DNA of 38,218 nt from Opitutaceae bacterium (GCA_023269565.1 JAHFTD010000005.1:23304-61521); one strand, 5' to 3'. Shown: positions 8,838-17,897, numbered from the stretch's first letter. Numbers and translations: made by a program. The notes: a model not told the origin generated them from the sequence alone.

Positions 8838-10333
8838 GGCGTGCCTCCCTTCCAGACCGCCTGCATGAGCGGTGACTGCAATGCAGGAGTAATCCAGTCG
8901 AGGAGCAGGTCGGGCCTTAGGCCGACGATGATGGTCGCGGCGAGCAGCAGGACCGCGCCGGATTTTTCAGCCAACGTGAGTGGCGGCAGCGGATGTTCCG
9001 GGGCAGCCGCCGCGCCCGCGGGATTGGTGCCGAAGAAGGAGAGCTGGATGACCCGCAGCGTGAACGCCGCCGCCACCAGCACGCCACCCGCCGCGGCGAT
9101 GGCCCAGACGGGCGAGACCCGCCACGTGCCGATGAGGATGGTCAGTTCGGCCGGGAAGCCGCTGAAGCCCGGCATGCCCATCGAGGCGAGGCCGGCGAGA
9201 ACGAACGTCACCGCAGCGAACGGCAGCAGCCGGAACAGCGGCTGCACCTGCAAGTCGGCCAGTTGCCGCGTGTGCGTGCGCTCGTAGACCATCCGGCCGA
9301 CGACGGCGAAGAGCAGCCCGGCGATCACGCCGTGCGAGAACATCTGCAGCACCGCGCCGGCGGCGGCGGTGGCGTTGGCGGCAGCGAGCCCGAGCAGCAC
9401 GAAGCCCATGTGGCTGACGCTCGAGTAGGCGATGACGAACTTGAAGTCTTCCTGCACCAGCGCGACGAAACCCGCGTAGAGGATGCCGGCGATGGCCAGC
9501 CAGGCGATGACCGGCTGCCAGTAGGCGAGCCCGATTGGAAACAGCGGCATCGCGACGCGCAGGCAGCCGTAGGCGCCGAGTTTCATCACCACGCCGGCGA
9601 GGAGCATCGAGGCGGCGGTCGGCGCGGCCACGTGGCCGGTCGGCGCCCAGGTGTGGAAGGGGAAAAGGCCCGCCAGCACCGCGAAGCCCAGGAACACCAG
9701 TGCAAACATCCCCACCTGCTGGCCGCGCGGAAAGTGCGCCGCGGTGGCCGCGAGGTCGTCGAGCGCGAAGCTCTGCCCGCCTCCGGCCGCGTAGGCCCAG
9801 AGCAGGCCGGCCAGCACCAGCGCGCTGCCACCGAATGAGTAGAGCACAAGCTTCATCGCGCCGTATTCGCGGTTGGTGGAGCCCCAGTTTGCGATCAGGA
9901 AATACTTCGGCACGATCGCGATCTCGTAGAAGACGAAGAGCACGAAGGCGTCGGCGCTCAGGAACACGCCGTAGACGCCGCCGATCAGCGCGAGGTAGAG
10001 CGCGAAGAACTCGCCGGCGCGCTCCCCGATGTTCCAGGAAAACAGGATGCCGGCCACCGCGGCCAGACCCGTCAACACCACGAGCGTCAGGCTGATGCCA
10101 TCGGCCGCGAGGTGGTAGCGGATGCCCAGTTGAGGAATCCACGCGACGTCGGTGAGCGTCTGCAGTCCGGCCGCCGGCACGAAGCCGCCGGCCGCGGCCA
10201 GTGTGAGGCCCCAGCCGGCGAGTGCGCCGAGCAGCGCGGTCCAGCGCGCCGCCGCAGCCGAGTGCGCGCCGGCGGCCAGCGCGAGCAACGCGCCGGCGAA
10301 CGAGACGTAGATGGCGAGGGGCAGGAGGCTCAT
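8834..10333 (-). CDS. nuoM: NADH-quinone oxidoreductase subunit M, second copy
   Basis: This is an antiporter-like membrane subunit of 499 residues and the second of two NuoM proteins encoded back to back. It keeps the TM5 glutamate (Glu137 in FVFYEIAIVPKYFL), the TM8 lysine (Lys251 in GVVMKLGAYGCLR) and VIAYSSVSHMGF. In TM7 the first copy has AVKVPLFPFHTWLP, but this one reads AVLAGLFPFHTWAP, so the usual pumping lysine is missing at residue 220. The start at 10333 overlaps the nuoM1 stop as ATGA; a longer frame from 10351 is less likely. Complex I homologues with two NuoM subunits are known in Nitrospira and other phyla, and this is probably such an extra pump module. Confidence 0.92.
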   Translation of the reverse strand: MSLLPLAIYVSFAGALLALAAGAHSAAAARWTALLGALAGWGLTLAAAGGFVPAAGLQTLTDVAWIPQLGIRYHLAADGISLTLVVLTGLAAVAGILFSWNIGERAGEFFALYLALIGGVYGVFLSADAFVLFVFYEIAIVPKYFLIANWGSTNREYGAMKLVLYSFGGSALVLAGLLWAYAAGGGQSFALDDLAATAAHFPRGQQVGMFALVFLGFAVLAGLFPFHTWAPTGHVAAPTAASMLLAGVVMKLGAYGCLRVAMPLFPIGLAYWQPVIAWLAIAGILYAGFVALVQEDFKFVIAYSSVSHMGFVLLGLAAANATAAAGAVLQMFSHGVIAGLLFAVVGRMVYERTHTRQLADLQVQPLFRLLPFAAVTFVLAGLASMGMPGFSGFPAELTILIGTWRVSPVWAIAAAGGVLVAAAFTLRVIQLSFFGTNPAGAAAAPEHPLPPLTLAEKSGAVLLLAATIIVGLRPDLLLDWITPALQSPLMQAVWKGGTP

Positions 10334-11844
10334 GGCAGGTGGGCGGCCCACGCGGTGACCAGCGGATTGATGAGGCCGACGAGCAGTTGCGGCATGACAC
10401 CGAGCAGGAACATCAGCACGACGCCCGGCAGCAGGGTAGCGATTTCAAGGGGCGCGAGGTCGGCGAAGTTCCGCGCGCCGCTCGCGACCGGACCGTGAAA
10501 GACGCGCTGCCAGAAAGTCAGGAGGAACAGCGCCGTGGCGAGCAGGCCGAGGCACGCGACCGCCGCGGCCCACGGCGCGAGGCCGAAGACACCACGGAAA
10601 ATCAGGAATTCGCCGACGAAGCCGTTGAGTCCCGGGAGGCCGAGCGACGAGAACATCGCGATGCCGCACAGCCCGGCGAAGACCGGCGCCGCCGTGCGCG
10701 CGCCGCCGAAGTCGTCCAATCCGCGCCGGCCGCCCGAGCGCGCCTCGAGCACACCGACGCAGAAGAACAGCGCGGAGGCGGACAAGCCGTGGTTGAACAT
10801 CTGCAGCAGCGCGCCGCTGAACGCGGAAGCCGCGGCGGCCGGTGCGGACGTGGTGGCGCCGGCGACGGCAAAGAGCGCCAGCAGGCAGTAGCTGACGTGG
10901 TTGATGGAGGAGTAGGCGATCATCCGCTTGAGGTCGGTCTGCTTCAGCGCGGCGAACGCCCCGAGCACCACGCCGCCGAGCGCGAGCCAGAGCAGCACGC
11001 CGGAGGCGGCGTGCAGTTGCGCAGGGAAGAGCGGCCAGAGGATACGCAGGAAACCGTAGACGCCCATCTTCGACATCACGCCGGTGAGAAACATCGACGC
11101 GCCGGTTGGCGCCTCGGCGTAGGCCGCCGGCAGCCAGGTGTGGAAGGGGAACAGCGGCACCTTGACCGCCAGCCCGAGGAAGACGCCGAGGAAGACCGCC
11201 GTGGCCCACGCCGGGCCGAGCTTGACGGCGAGCGAGCCCTTCGCGGCGAGGTCGGCGAGCTGCGGGAATTCCAGCGTGCCCGTCGCCGCGTAGATGGCGG
11301 CGAAGGCCGCGAGCATGAACGCGCTGCCAGCGATGGTATAGATGACGAACTGGTAGGCCGCCGGCGCCGCGCCCGGCCCGCCCCACAGCCGGATCAGGAA
11401 GAACGCCGGCACGAGGCTCAGTTCCCAGAACACGAACCAGTGGAAGAAATCCAAGGCGAGGAACACGCCGAGCGCCGCGCCCTGCAGCAGCAGGAAGAGC
11501 AGGTTGAACAACCGTGCATCGCGCTCCACGCGCCACGAGGCCAGCAGGGCGGCGGGGGCGACCAGGCCGGTGAGCAGCACGAGCAGCAGGCTCATGCCGT
11601 CGAGCCCGAGGTGGTAATGGACGTTCAGGCCGCTGATCCACGGGTAGCGCTCGACCAGTTGGTAGCCGCCCGCGGCGGAATCGAAGTGCGTCCAAGCAAC
11701 CGCGCCGATCAAAAGCGTCGAGAGACTGAACCCGAGCGCCACAGCGCGGCAGGCGGCGGCGCTGGCGCGGGATGAGAGCGCAAGCAGCAGCGCACCGACC
11801 CACGGCGTGAAGATGATCAAGGAGAGCCACGGCAGCGCGCTCAT
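10330..11844 (-). CDS. nuoM: NADH-quinone oxidoreductase subunit M, first copy
   Basis: This antiporter-like proton-pumping subunit of 504 residues has the full charged axis: TM5 Glu in FVFWELSLVPAFFLI, TM7 Lys in LAVKVPLFPFHTWLP, TM8 Lys in VMSKMGVYGFLR, then MIAYSSINHVSY and the SLGLPGLNGFVGEF loop. It is a canonical NuoM, unlike the following copy, so the two are diverged paralogues rather than a recent duplication. Its ATG overlaps the nuoL stop by four bases, and GGGAGG sits about seven bases upstream of the start. Confidence 0.95.
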   Translation of the reverse strand: MSALPWLSLIIFTPWVGALLLALSSRASAAACRAVALGFSLSTLLIGAVAWTHFDSAAGGYQLVERYPWISGLNVHYHLGLDGMSLLLVLLTGLVAPAALLASWRVERDARLFNLLFLLLQGAALGVFLALDFFHWFVFWELSLVPAFFLIRLWGGPGAAPAAYQFVIYTIAGSAFMLAAFAAIYAATGTLEFPQLADLAAKGSLAVKLGPAWATAVFLGVFLGLAVKVPLFPFHTWLPAAYAEAPTGASMFLTGVMSKMGVYGFLRILWPLFPAQLHAASGVLLWLALGGVVLGAFAALKQTDLKRMIAYSSINHVSYCLLALFAVAGATTSAPAAAASAFSGALLQMFNHGLSASALFFCVGVLEARSGGRRGLDDFGGARTAAPVFAGLCGIAMFSSLGLPGLNGFVGEFLIFRGVFGLAPWAAAVACLGLLATALFLLTFWQRVFHGPVASGARNFADLAPLEIATLLPGVVLMFLLGVMPQLLVGLINPLVTAWAAHLP

Positions 11845-13898
11845 CGGATACCTCCCAGCACAATAATGAGGACGATGATCACGAAGGCGATGGCGGTGAC
11901 GCGCAGGTAACCGTGGGCGTCGCCCGTCTGCGCGCGGGAGTAGACCTGACCGGTGCCGCGCAGGCCAGCGCCGGCGTCGTCGAAGGACGCGTTGATAACG
12001 CTCTCGTCCGTGCCTTGGCTGATCAGGCCGAGCGCGCGGCCGAGCCCGGCGAGGACATTAACCGCGCCGCCCCACACCCAGCGGTCGAGCCCGGCGGCGA
12101 GCATGGCGAGTAGATCGGACAACCGGCCGAGAGTGGCGGCATAGAGCTCGTCGAAACCGAGCCGGTCGGCGAGCGCGGCGACCACGCCCGGTGCACGCGC
12201 GGCGAGCGGATCAATGGCGGCGGCGGCGGCGCGCGGGCGGCGGCCGTAGAGCGCCCAGCCGGCGCCAAGGCCCAGCGCGACCAGCACGATCGAGAGTGCC
12301 ATGAGTCCGCCACCTTCGAGGAGCGAATGACCGTGGACTTCGGCCTCGCCGAGGAGTCTGGCCTGCAACCATGGGAAAGCGGGTGTGCCGAGAAACCCGA
12401 GCGCGACGGACCCGACGGCGAGAAGGACGAGCGGCACGGTCATGACCGCGGAGTTCTCGTGCACGTCGCCGGCCTCCGCGGTTCGCGCCGAACCGAAGAA
12501 AGTTTCGGCGACTAGGCGGGTCATGTAGAAGGCGGTGAGCACGACGCCCGCCAGACCGATGGCCAGCGGCAGTTGCCCTACTACGCCAAAGCTTCGAAGG
12601 GCAGGCGAGCCGTCCAGAGCGTGCGCGGCGTGCAGGATAGCCTCTTTGCTCCAGAAGCCGGAGAAGAGGAACGGCACGCCCGCCAGCGCCATCATGCCGA
12701 TGGCAAAGGTGGCGAAGGTGGTCTTCATCGACCCGCGCAGGCCGCCGAGCCGGCGGATGTCCTGCTCGTGGTGGGCGGCGTGGATGACGGAGCCGGCGCC
12801 GAGGAAGAGCAGGGCCTTGAAGAAGGCGTGCGTGAGCAGGTGGAAGATGGCCGCGACCCACGAGCCGACGCCGAGCGCGAGCATCATGTAGCCGAGCTGC
12901 GACACGGTGGAGAAGGCGAGGATGCGCTTGATGTCGTTTTGTCCGACGGCGATGACCGCACCCAGCAGCGCTGTAATCGCGCCGATGAACGCGACGACCG
13001 TCAGCGCGTGCACTGGAACGGCGGTCAGGAGTTTGTCGGCCTCCATCAGCGGGTAGACGCGGGCGATGAGGAACACGCCGGCGGCGACCATCGTGGCGGC
13101 GTGGATGAGGGCGGAGACGGGCGTCGGGCCTTCCATCGCGTCGGGCAGCCAAACGTGGAGCGGGAACTGGCCTGATTTGCCGATTGCGCCGCAGAAGACG
13201 AGCAGCCCGATGGCAGTGGCGGCGGCGAGCCCGCAGCAGACGGTTTGTCCAGAGAGCGCCGCAAGCGAGGCGTGTTCGAGGATGCCCGCGCCGCCGTCGA
13301 AGAAAAGCAGCGTGCCGCGCGCGTCATAGAGCCAGAGGATACCGAGGAGGAAGCCGAGGTCGCCGATGCGCGTGGTGATGAAGGCCTTTTTCGCGGCGGC
13401 CGCGGCGGAGGGCTTGTGGAACCAGAAGCCGATGAGCAGATATGAGGCGAGACCGACGAGTTCCCAGCAGATGAAGAGGAGCAGCAGGCTGTTGGCCACG
13501 AGCAGGCCGAGCATCGCCGCGGCAAAGAGGCTCAGGAAACAGAAGAAGCGGGTGAAGTTGGCGTCCTCCTTCATGTAGCCGAGGCTGAAGATGAAGATCA
13601 GCAGGCCGACGAGGGTGACCATCACGCACATGAACGCCGTCAGCGGGTCGAGCAGCCAGCCGAGCCGCACCGCGCCCGCGCCGAGGTCGAACCACGCGAA
13701 ATTGTGGACGGCGTGCACGGCGGGATTGGCCAGTGCGGTGTTGAGCGCGAGGCAGGAAAGGACCAGCGAGGCGAATAACGCCGTGATGGCGGAGCCGGCG
13801 GCGAGCATGCGCCCGCCCCGCGGCGTGAGCGCACCGATGCCCGCCGCGGCGAGCGGCAGGGCGGGGATGAGCCAGAGGGATTGGGCGGCCACGTTCAT
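11841..13898 (-). CDS. nuoL: NADH-quinone oxidoreductase subunit L with extended lateral helix
   Basis: NuoL is the distal antiporter subunit of the complex I membrane arm. At 685 residues it is longer than E. coli NuoL (613). The core boxes are present: SFWFH-type loop, GKSGQFPLHVWLPDAMEGPTP with the TM7 Lys, ALIHAATMVAAGVFL, and RILAFSTVSQLGYM. The extra length lies mostly in the amphipathic lateral helix between the last two transmembrane helices (about residues 553-666). From FDELY to RAQTG it spans about 77 residues, against roughly 50 in sequences I recall. An approximate internal duplication is visible at 605 and 631. This fits a complex lengthened by the second NuoM. Its start is three bases beyond the nuoK stop, with AAGGG upstream. 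Confidence 0.95.
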   Translation of the reverse strand: MNVAAQSLWLIPALPLAAAGIGALTPRGGRMLAAGSAITALFASLVLSCLALNTALANPAVHAVHNFAWFDLGAGAVRLGWLLDPLTAFMCVMVTLVGLLIFIFSLGYMKEDANFTRFFCFLSLFAAAMLGLLVANSLLLLFICWELVGLASYLLIGFWFHKPSAAAAAKKAFITTRIGDLGFLLGILWLYDARGTLLFFDGGAGILEHASLAALSGQTVCCGLAAATAIGLLVFCGAIGKSGQFPLHVWLPDAMEGPTPVSALIHAATMVAAGVFLIARVYPLMEADKLLTAVPVHALTVVAFIGAITALLGAVIAVGQNDIKRILAFSTVSQLGYMMLALGVGSWVAAIFHLLTHAFFKALLFLGAGSVIHAAHHEQDIRRLGGLRGSMKTTFATFAIGMMALAGVPFLFSGFWSKEAILHAAHALDGSPALRSFGVVGQLPLAIGLAGVVLTAFYMTRLVAETFFGSARTAEAGDVHENSAVMTVPLVLLAVGSVALGFLGTPAFPWLQARLLGEAEVHGHSLLEGGGLMALSIVLVALGLGAGWALYGRRPRAAAAAIDPLAARAPGVVAALADRLGFDELYAATLGRLSDLLAMLAAGLDRWVWGGAVNVLAGLGRALGLISQGTDESVINASFDDAGAGLRGTGQVYSRAQTGDAHGYLRVTAIAFVIIVLIIVLGGIR

Positions 13899-13901
13899 GC
13901 G

Positions 13902-14219
13902 TCAGCCCTTCAGGCGGTTGGCCTCCTGCAGGCGGATGTTCTTCTGGTGGCGGTAGACCGCGATGACGAGGGCAAGGCCGACGGCCGCCTCCGCGGCGGC
14001 GACGGCGATGGAGAAAACGACAAAGATGACGCCGTTGACGGAGCCGGGCGCCGGCGACGGGCCGTAGCGCCAGAAGGCGATGAAGTTGAGATTGGCGGCG
14101 TTGAGCATGAGCTCGATGCCGAGGAGCACGAGGATGGCGTTGCTGCGCGAGAGGGCTCCGGCGAGCCCGACGCTGAAGAGCGTGCAGGAGAGCAGCAGGC
14201 AACCTTGCAGCGGGGTCAT
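13902..14219 (-). CDS. nuoK: NADH-quinone oxidoreductase subunit K
   Basis: NuoK is a three-helix membrane subunit (105 residues) near the quinone-coupling part of complex I. Both functional glutamates are present: one in LLGIELMLNAANLNFIAF and one in AAAEAAVGLALVIAVYR. Length and topology are canonical. The ATG overlaps the nuoJ stop by four bases and the gene ends three bases before nuoL, so translation is coupled on both sides. Confidence 0.96.
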   Translation of the reverse strand: MTPLQGCLLLSCTLFSVGLAGALSRSNAILVLLGIELMLNAANLNFIAFWRYGPSPAPGSVNGVIFVVFSIAVAAAEAAVGLALVIAVYRHQKNIRLQEANRLKG

Positions 14220-14734
14220 GGCGCGTCTTCCCGGTTGGCGGGGCGGTCGGTGGCGGCGAGGACGATCGCGCCGATGAGCGCGACGGTGAGGATCACCCCG
14301 ACGACCAGCAGACCCGCCGCCTGCGGGCCCATCAGCTCGCGGCCGATATCACGGACGGTCACCGTCGGAATAGCCGGGGTCGACGCCACGGGAAATTTTG
14401 TCCGGAGGACGGCGCCGGCGAGCACGCCGGCCACGGCGCAACCAGTGATGATGCCGGCGGCGGCGCGTGAACGCGACTCGGGTGAGATTCCCGGTTCATC
14501 CAGCGAGCGGCGCGTCAGCAGCACGGCGAAGAGGGTGACCATGGAAACGGCGCCGACGTAGACGAGCACCTGGGCGAAGGCCACAAATTCCGCGCCGGCC
14601 CAGAGGTAGAACAGCGCGAGTCCGAACCAGTTTACCACAAACAGCAACGTGCTCCGGACGATGTTGCGCAGCGAGAGCGCCACCGCCGCGCTGGCGACCA
14701 TGAGGAGGGCGATGAGGACCAGGACGGCGTTCAT
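14216..14734 (-). CDS. nuoJ: NADH-quinone oxidoreductase subunit J
   Basis: This 172-residue subunit has about five helices. The conserved TM3 segment reads FVAFAQVLVYVGAVSMVTLFAVLLT, the region that carries the pi-bulge in complex I structures and links quinone chemistry to the antiporters. The early part, RNIVRSTLLFVVNWFGLALFYL, is typical NuoJ. It overlaps nuoH upstream and nuoK downstream by four bases each. Confidence 0.95.
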   Translation of the reverse strand: MNAVLVLIALLMVASAAVALSLRNIVRSTLLFVVNWFGLALFYLWAGAEFVAFAQVLVYVGAVSMVTLFAVLLTRRSLDEPGISPESRSRAAAGIITGCAVAGVLAGAVLRTKFPVASTPAIPTVTVRDIGRELMGPQAAGLLVVGVILTVALIGAIVLAATDRPANREDAP

Positions 14735-15945
14735 GCGGCGGCGTAGGTGTATTGGCGCGGGCCGAGGCCGGCGGTGAGCCGGCGGCCGAGGGCGACGAAC
14801 GGCCCGGCGACGAATGCGAGCGCGAGCGCCCAGCGGGCGAGCTGCAGCGGGCCGGACCAGTCATGGGTGAACTCCCAGAAGGCGGCGGTGCCGAGGTTGA
14901 GCAGGGCGAGCGGCACGAGGAATTTCCAGGCGAAGTGCATCAGCTGGTCCATGCGCAGGCGCGGGAAGGTCGCACGGATCCAGATGAAGCCGGTGAGGAG
15001 CGCGAGGAGCTTCAGCCCGAACCACGCGTAGGACGGGATGAACTGGAGGAAAGGCAGTGGCGCCTGCCAGCCGCCGAGGAAGAGAGTCACGGCCATGCCG
15101 CTGAGGGCGGTCATGCCGAAATACTCGGCCATGAAGAAGAGGGCGTATTTGAAGCCGGAGTATTCGGTGAGGTGGCCGGCGATGAGTTCACTCTCGGCTT
15201 CGGGCAGGTCAAAGGGCGAGCGGTTCGACTCGGCCAGTGCGGCGACCATGAAGATGGCGAAGCCGGCGAAACCCCACGGAGTGAACACGTGCCAGTGCGG
15301 GATCAGGCTCCATTTCCAGCCGGCCTGCGCGGCGACAATGCCGGTGGTGGAGAGCGAGCCGGTGAGCATGACAACGGGCACGAGGGAGAGGAGCAGCGGC
15401 AGTTCGTAGCTGATGAACTGGGCGAGCGCGCGCATGGCGGCGAGGAGCGCGTATTTGTTGTGGCTGGCCCAGCCGGCCATGAACACCACGAGTTCGGTGG
15501 CGGCGCCGGCGGCGAAGAAGTAGAGCACCGCGGCGTCGAGCTCGACCGGCACGAGGTGGCGGCCATAGGGAATGACGGCGAAGGTCATCAGCGCCGCAGC
15601 GACGAGCACGACCGGCGCGAGGAAATGCAGCAGCTGGTCGGCGGCGCGCGGCACGATGTCCTCCTTGGTGAGCATCTTGATGCCGTCGGCGAACGGCTGG
15701 AGCAGGCCGAACCAGCCGGTGCGGTTGGGGCCTGGGCGGTTCTGGATGCGGCCGAGGATTTTCCGCTCGGCCAGCGTGAGGAAGGCGAAGAGCAGGCCGA
15801 ACACCGCGAGGATGGCGACGATGGCGAGCAGGCTGGCCACGAGCCAGCGCAACGGTTCCGGGAAGAAGCCGGTCACGAGATCGCGGAGGACGAGCGGCAG
15901 GCGCTCAAGCAGCTGTTCGGGCGGCGTGACGGCGGCGAGGATCAT
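14731..15945 (-). CDS. nuoH: NADH-quinone oxidoreductase subunit H
   Basis: NuoH contributes the quinone channel at the junction of the peripheral and membrane arms. It has 404 residues and eight or more helices. Signatures are LAERKILGRIQNRPGPNRTG, LLQPFADGIKMLTKED and the acidic loop ESNRSPFDLPEAESELIAG, all canonical. The gene lies downstream of nuoI, whereas most bacteria have nuoG-H-I. It overlaps nuoI and nuoJ by four bases each. The N-terminus is about 30 residues longer than in short NuoH proteins; the ATGA overlap fixes this start. Confidence 0.96.
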   Translation of the reverse strand: MILAAVTPPEQLLERLPLVLRDLVTGFFPEPLRWLVASLLAIVAILAVFGLLFAFLTLAERKILGRIQNRPGPNRTGWFGLLQPFADGIKMLTKEDIVPRAADQLLHFLAPVVLVAAALMTFAVIPYGRHLVPVELDAAVLYFFAAGAATELVVFMAGWASHNKYALLAAMRALAQFISYELPLLLSLVPVVMLTGSLSTTGIVAAQAGWKWSLIPHWHVFTPWGFAGFAIFMVAALAESNRSPFDLPEAESELIAGHLTEYSGFKYALFFMAEYFGMTALSGMAVTLFLGGWQAPLPFLQFIPSYAWFGLKLLALLTGFIWIRATFPRLRMDQLMHFAWKFLVPLALLNLGTAAFWEFTHDWSGPLQLARWALALAFVAGPFVALGRRLTAGLGPRQYTYAAA

Positions 15946-16604
15946 GCGGCGGGCGGCGGCTTCGGAGCCTCCGCGCTGGGCGCGGCGGCTTTGGGTGCTG
16001 CCGCCGCGGGAGCAGCAGCGGGTTTGGCGGCAGCAGCAGCGGCTTTCGCGGCGGCGGCGACCCTGTTTTTTTCCTCCGCGGCCTTGCGTTCGGCGGCCAG
16101 GCGGGCGTCGACCTCGGCGGCGTCGGTTGGGTGAATCTGGTGGAAATAGCTGTTGGGCTTGGCGAGCTGTTCGCGGTCGAGGAGCAGGCCGGTGAAACGG
16201 TCGGCGGTGGCAATCTCGAAGACCTGGTCCATTTTGATGGCCTCAAAGGGGCAGACCTCGACGCAGATCTGGCAGCTCATGCAGACGGAGATGTCGATGT
16301 CGAAGACGGCGGGGTAGAGCTGCATCCGGCCATTGGCGTCGGGTTTCTTGTCCTTGCTCTTCTCGATGTAAATGCACTGCGGCGGACACTCCTTCTCGCA
16401 GATCTGGCAGGCGACGCAGCGAAGCGTGCCCATCGGGTCGGTGGCGTTTTCGGAGACGAGGAACGGAAAGTTGCGGTTGTTCTCCGGCAGCGGCTCCTTC
16501 ACCTCCGGATACTCGACGGTGGTGTAGCGCTTGGGATCGTGGAAGCTGCCCGCGAAGTTTTTCGCGGTGACGCCGAGGCCTTGCAGTAATCCGGAGCCGA
16601 GCAT
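15942..16604 (-). CDS. nuoI: NADH-quinone oxidoreductase subunit I with Ala/Pro-rich tail
   Basis: NuoI carries two [4Fe-4S] clusters (N6a/N6b) that pass electrons toward NuoB. The two ligand sets are CVACQICEKECP and CMSCQICVEVCP. The conserved core ends near residue 175. A tail of about 45 residues then consists almost only of Ala, Pro, Lys and Glu, far beyond the usual end of NuoI. The start ATG at 16604 has no Shine-Dalgarno sequence. It is the only gene of the operon not coupled to the one before it: 120 bases with an inverted repeat separate it from nuoD. Its position between D and H, with no E, F or G, makes an 11-type core set plus the extra NuoM. Confidence 0.95.
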   Translation of the reverse strand: MLGSGLLQGLGVTAKNFAGSFHDPKRYTTVEYPEVKEPLPENNRNFPFLVSENATDPMGTLRCVACQICEKECPPQCIYIEKSKDKKPDANGRMQLYPAVFDIDISVCMSCQICVEVCPFEAIKMDQVFEIATADRFTGLLLDREQLAKPNSYFHQIHPTDAAEVDARLAAERKAAEEKNRVAAAAKAAAAAAKPAAAPAAAAPKAAAPSAEAPKPPPAA

Positions 16605-16625
16605 GGGTTAGGCGGAAGAATTTGA

Positions 16626-16710
16626 GAATCCAGAATCCAGAATCCAGAAGGACGATCCAAACACAGGGAGTGACACGCGTGCAAAATTCTGGATTCTGGA
16701 TTCTGGATTC
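16626..16710. repeat. Perfect 24-base inverted repeat of GAATCCA heptamers
   Basis: The left arm (16626-16649) is three tandem copies of GAATCCA plus GAA. The right arm (16687-16710) is its exact reverse complement, TTCTGGA-type heptamers. The spacer is 37 bases (16650-16686). The whole lies inside the 120-base nuoD-nuoI gap. RNA from either strand could form a 24-pair stem. There is no T-run after it in the nuo direction, so it is not a standard terminator. It may be a processing or mRNA-stability element, or a small dispersed palindromic repeat that inserted here. Confidence 0.9.
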
Positions 16711-16724
16711 ATTGGATTATTTGA

Positions 16725-17897
16725 TTACCGGTCCACTTCGCCGAGGACGATATCGACCGAGCCGAGGATGATGACGGCGTCGGCGACGGTGTGGCCGAGG
16801 CAGAGATCCTCGAGGACGGTGAGGTTGATGAAGGACGGCGGGCGGACGCGGTAGCGGTAGGGGTTGGGGCTGCCGTCGCTGATGAGGTAGAAACCGATCT
16901 CGCCCTTCGGGCCCTCGATGCGGCCGTAGGCCTCGCCGGGCTTCGGGCGGAAGCCGCGGAGCCTGGCCTTGGGGTCCATGATCGGGCCGGCGGGGAGATC
17001 GCGCAGGGCCTGCTGGAGGATTTTTATCGATTCGCGCATCTCGAGGACACGGATCATGTAGCGGTCGTAGGTGTCGCCGTGCGCGCCGAGCGGGACGCGG
17101 AAATCGAAGCGCGGGTAGACGCCGTAGCCGTCGACCTTGCGAATATCGTAGTTGACGCCCGTGGCGCGAAGCATCGGGCCGGTGATGCCGGCGTTGACCG
17201 CGAGCTGCGGCGGGAGGCGGCCGACGCCCTGCGTGCGCGCCATGACGATTTCGTTGCCGGTGAGCAGGGTTTCATACTCGTCGAGGAATGCGCCGTAACC
17301 GTCGGTCAGCGCGCGCGCGGCGTCGAGCCAGGCGGGCGTCGGATCGACGCGGCAACCGCCAAAGCGCTGGTAGTTGCACATCATGCGGGAGCCGCTGAGC
17401 GATTCGAAGAGATCGAGGATTTTTTCGCGCTCGCGGAACGCATACATGAGCGGCGTGCCGCTGGCACCGCTGTCCTGCAGAAGGAAGCCGGCGAGGCAGG
17501 TATGGTTGAGCAGGCGGGTCAGCTCGGCGAGGATGACGCGCACATACTCGGCGCGCTCGGGGACGGGCTGGCCGGCGAGTTTCTCGACGGCGAGGGCGTA
17601 GGCCCAGTTGTTCGTCATCGAGCAGAGGTAGTCGAGCCGGTCAGTGTAGGGCATCGACCCGAGATAGGTGGTGTTCTCGCCGAGTTTTTCGTGGTTGCGG
17701 TGGAGGTAGCCGAAGACGGGCTTGAGCCGCACGACGGTCTCGCCGTCGAGCGTGACCATCATGCGGAAGACGCCGTGGGTCGAGGGGTGGTGCGGCCCCA
17801 TCGAGACCTCGAGCAGGTCGCCGTGGAACGAGTCGTGCACCGGGTGGACATGCGAGCCGGCGAGGGGAGAGAGCGGCGAGAGATCGGAGACGCTCAT
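16725..17897 (-). CDS. nuoD: NADH-quinone oxidoreductase subunit D
   Basis: This 49-kDa-type subunit of the peripheral arm forms the quinone site with NuoB. It has 390 residues. Signatures are [46 protein letters not shown], and the C-terminal [19 protein letters not shown]-type block ending [14 protein letters not shown]. Subunit D is separate from C here, not fused as in E. coli NuoCD. The start at 17897 overlaps the nuoC stop as ATGA; a longer in-frame extension to 18134 is only nuoC shadow. It is followed by the GAATCCA inverted repeat before nuoI. Confidence 0.96.
   Translation of the reverse strand: MSVSDLSPLSPLAGSHVHPVHDSFHGDLLEVSMGPHHPSTHGVFRMMVTLDGETVVRLKPVFGYLHRNHEKLGENTTYLGSMPYTDRLDYLCSMTNNWAYALAVEKLAGQPVPERAEYVRVILAELTRLLNHTCLAGFLLQDSGASGTPLMYAFREREKILDLFESLSGSRMMCNYQRFGGCRVDPTPAWLDAARALTDGYGAFLDEYETLLTGNEIVMARTQGVGRLPPQLAVNAGITGPMLRATGVNYDIRKVDGYGVYPRFDFRVPLGAHGDTYDRYMIRVLEMRESIKILQQALRDLPAGPIMDPKARLRGFRPKPGEAYGRIEGPKGEIGFYLISDGSPNPYRYRVRPPSFINLTVLEDLCLGHTVADAVIILGSVDIVLGEVDR

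Noticed and set aside
8993-9838. Long open frames opposite nuo genes (also at 7716-8477, 10222-11775, 14752-16134 and 16791-17936)
   Set aside because: They are Arg/Glu/Gly-rich antisense shadows of high-GC genes, with no domains, and lie entirely inside well-supported nuo genes.
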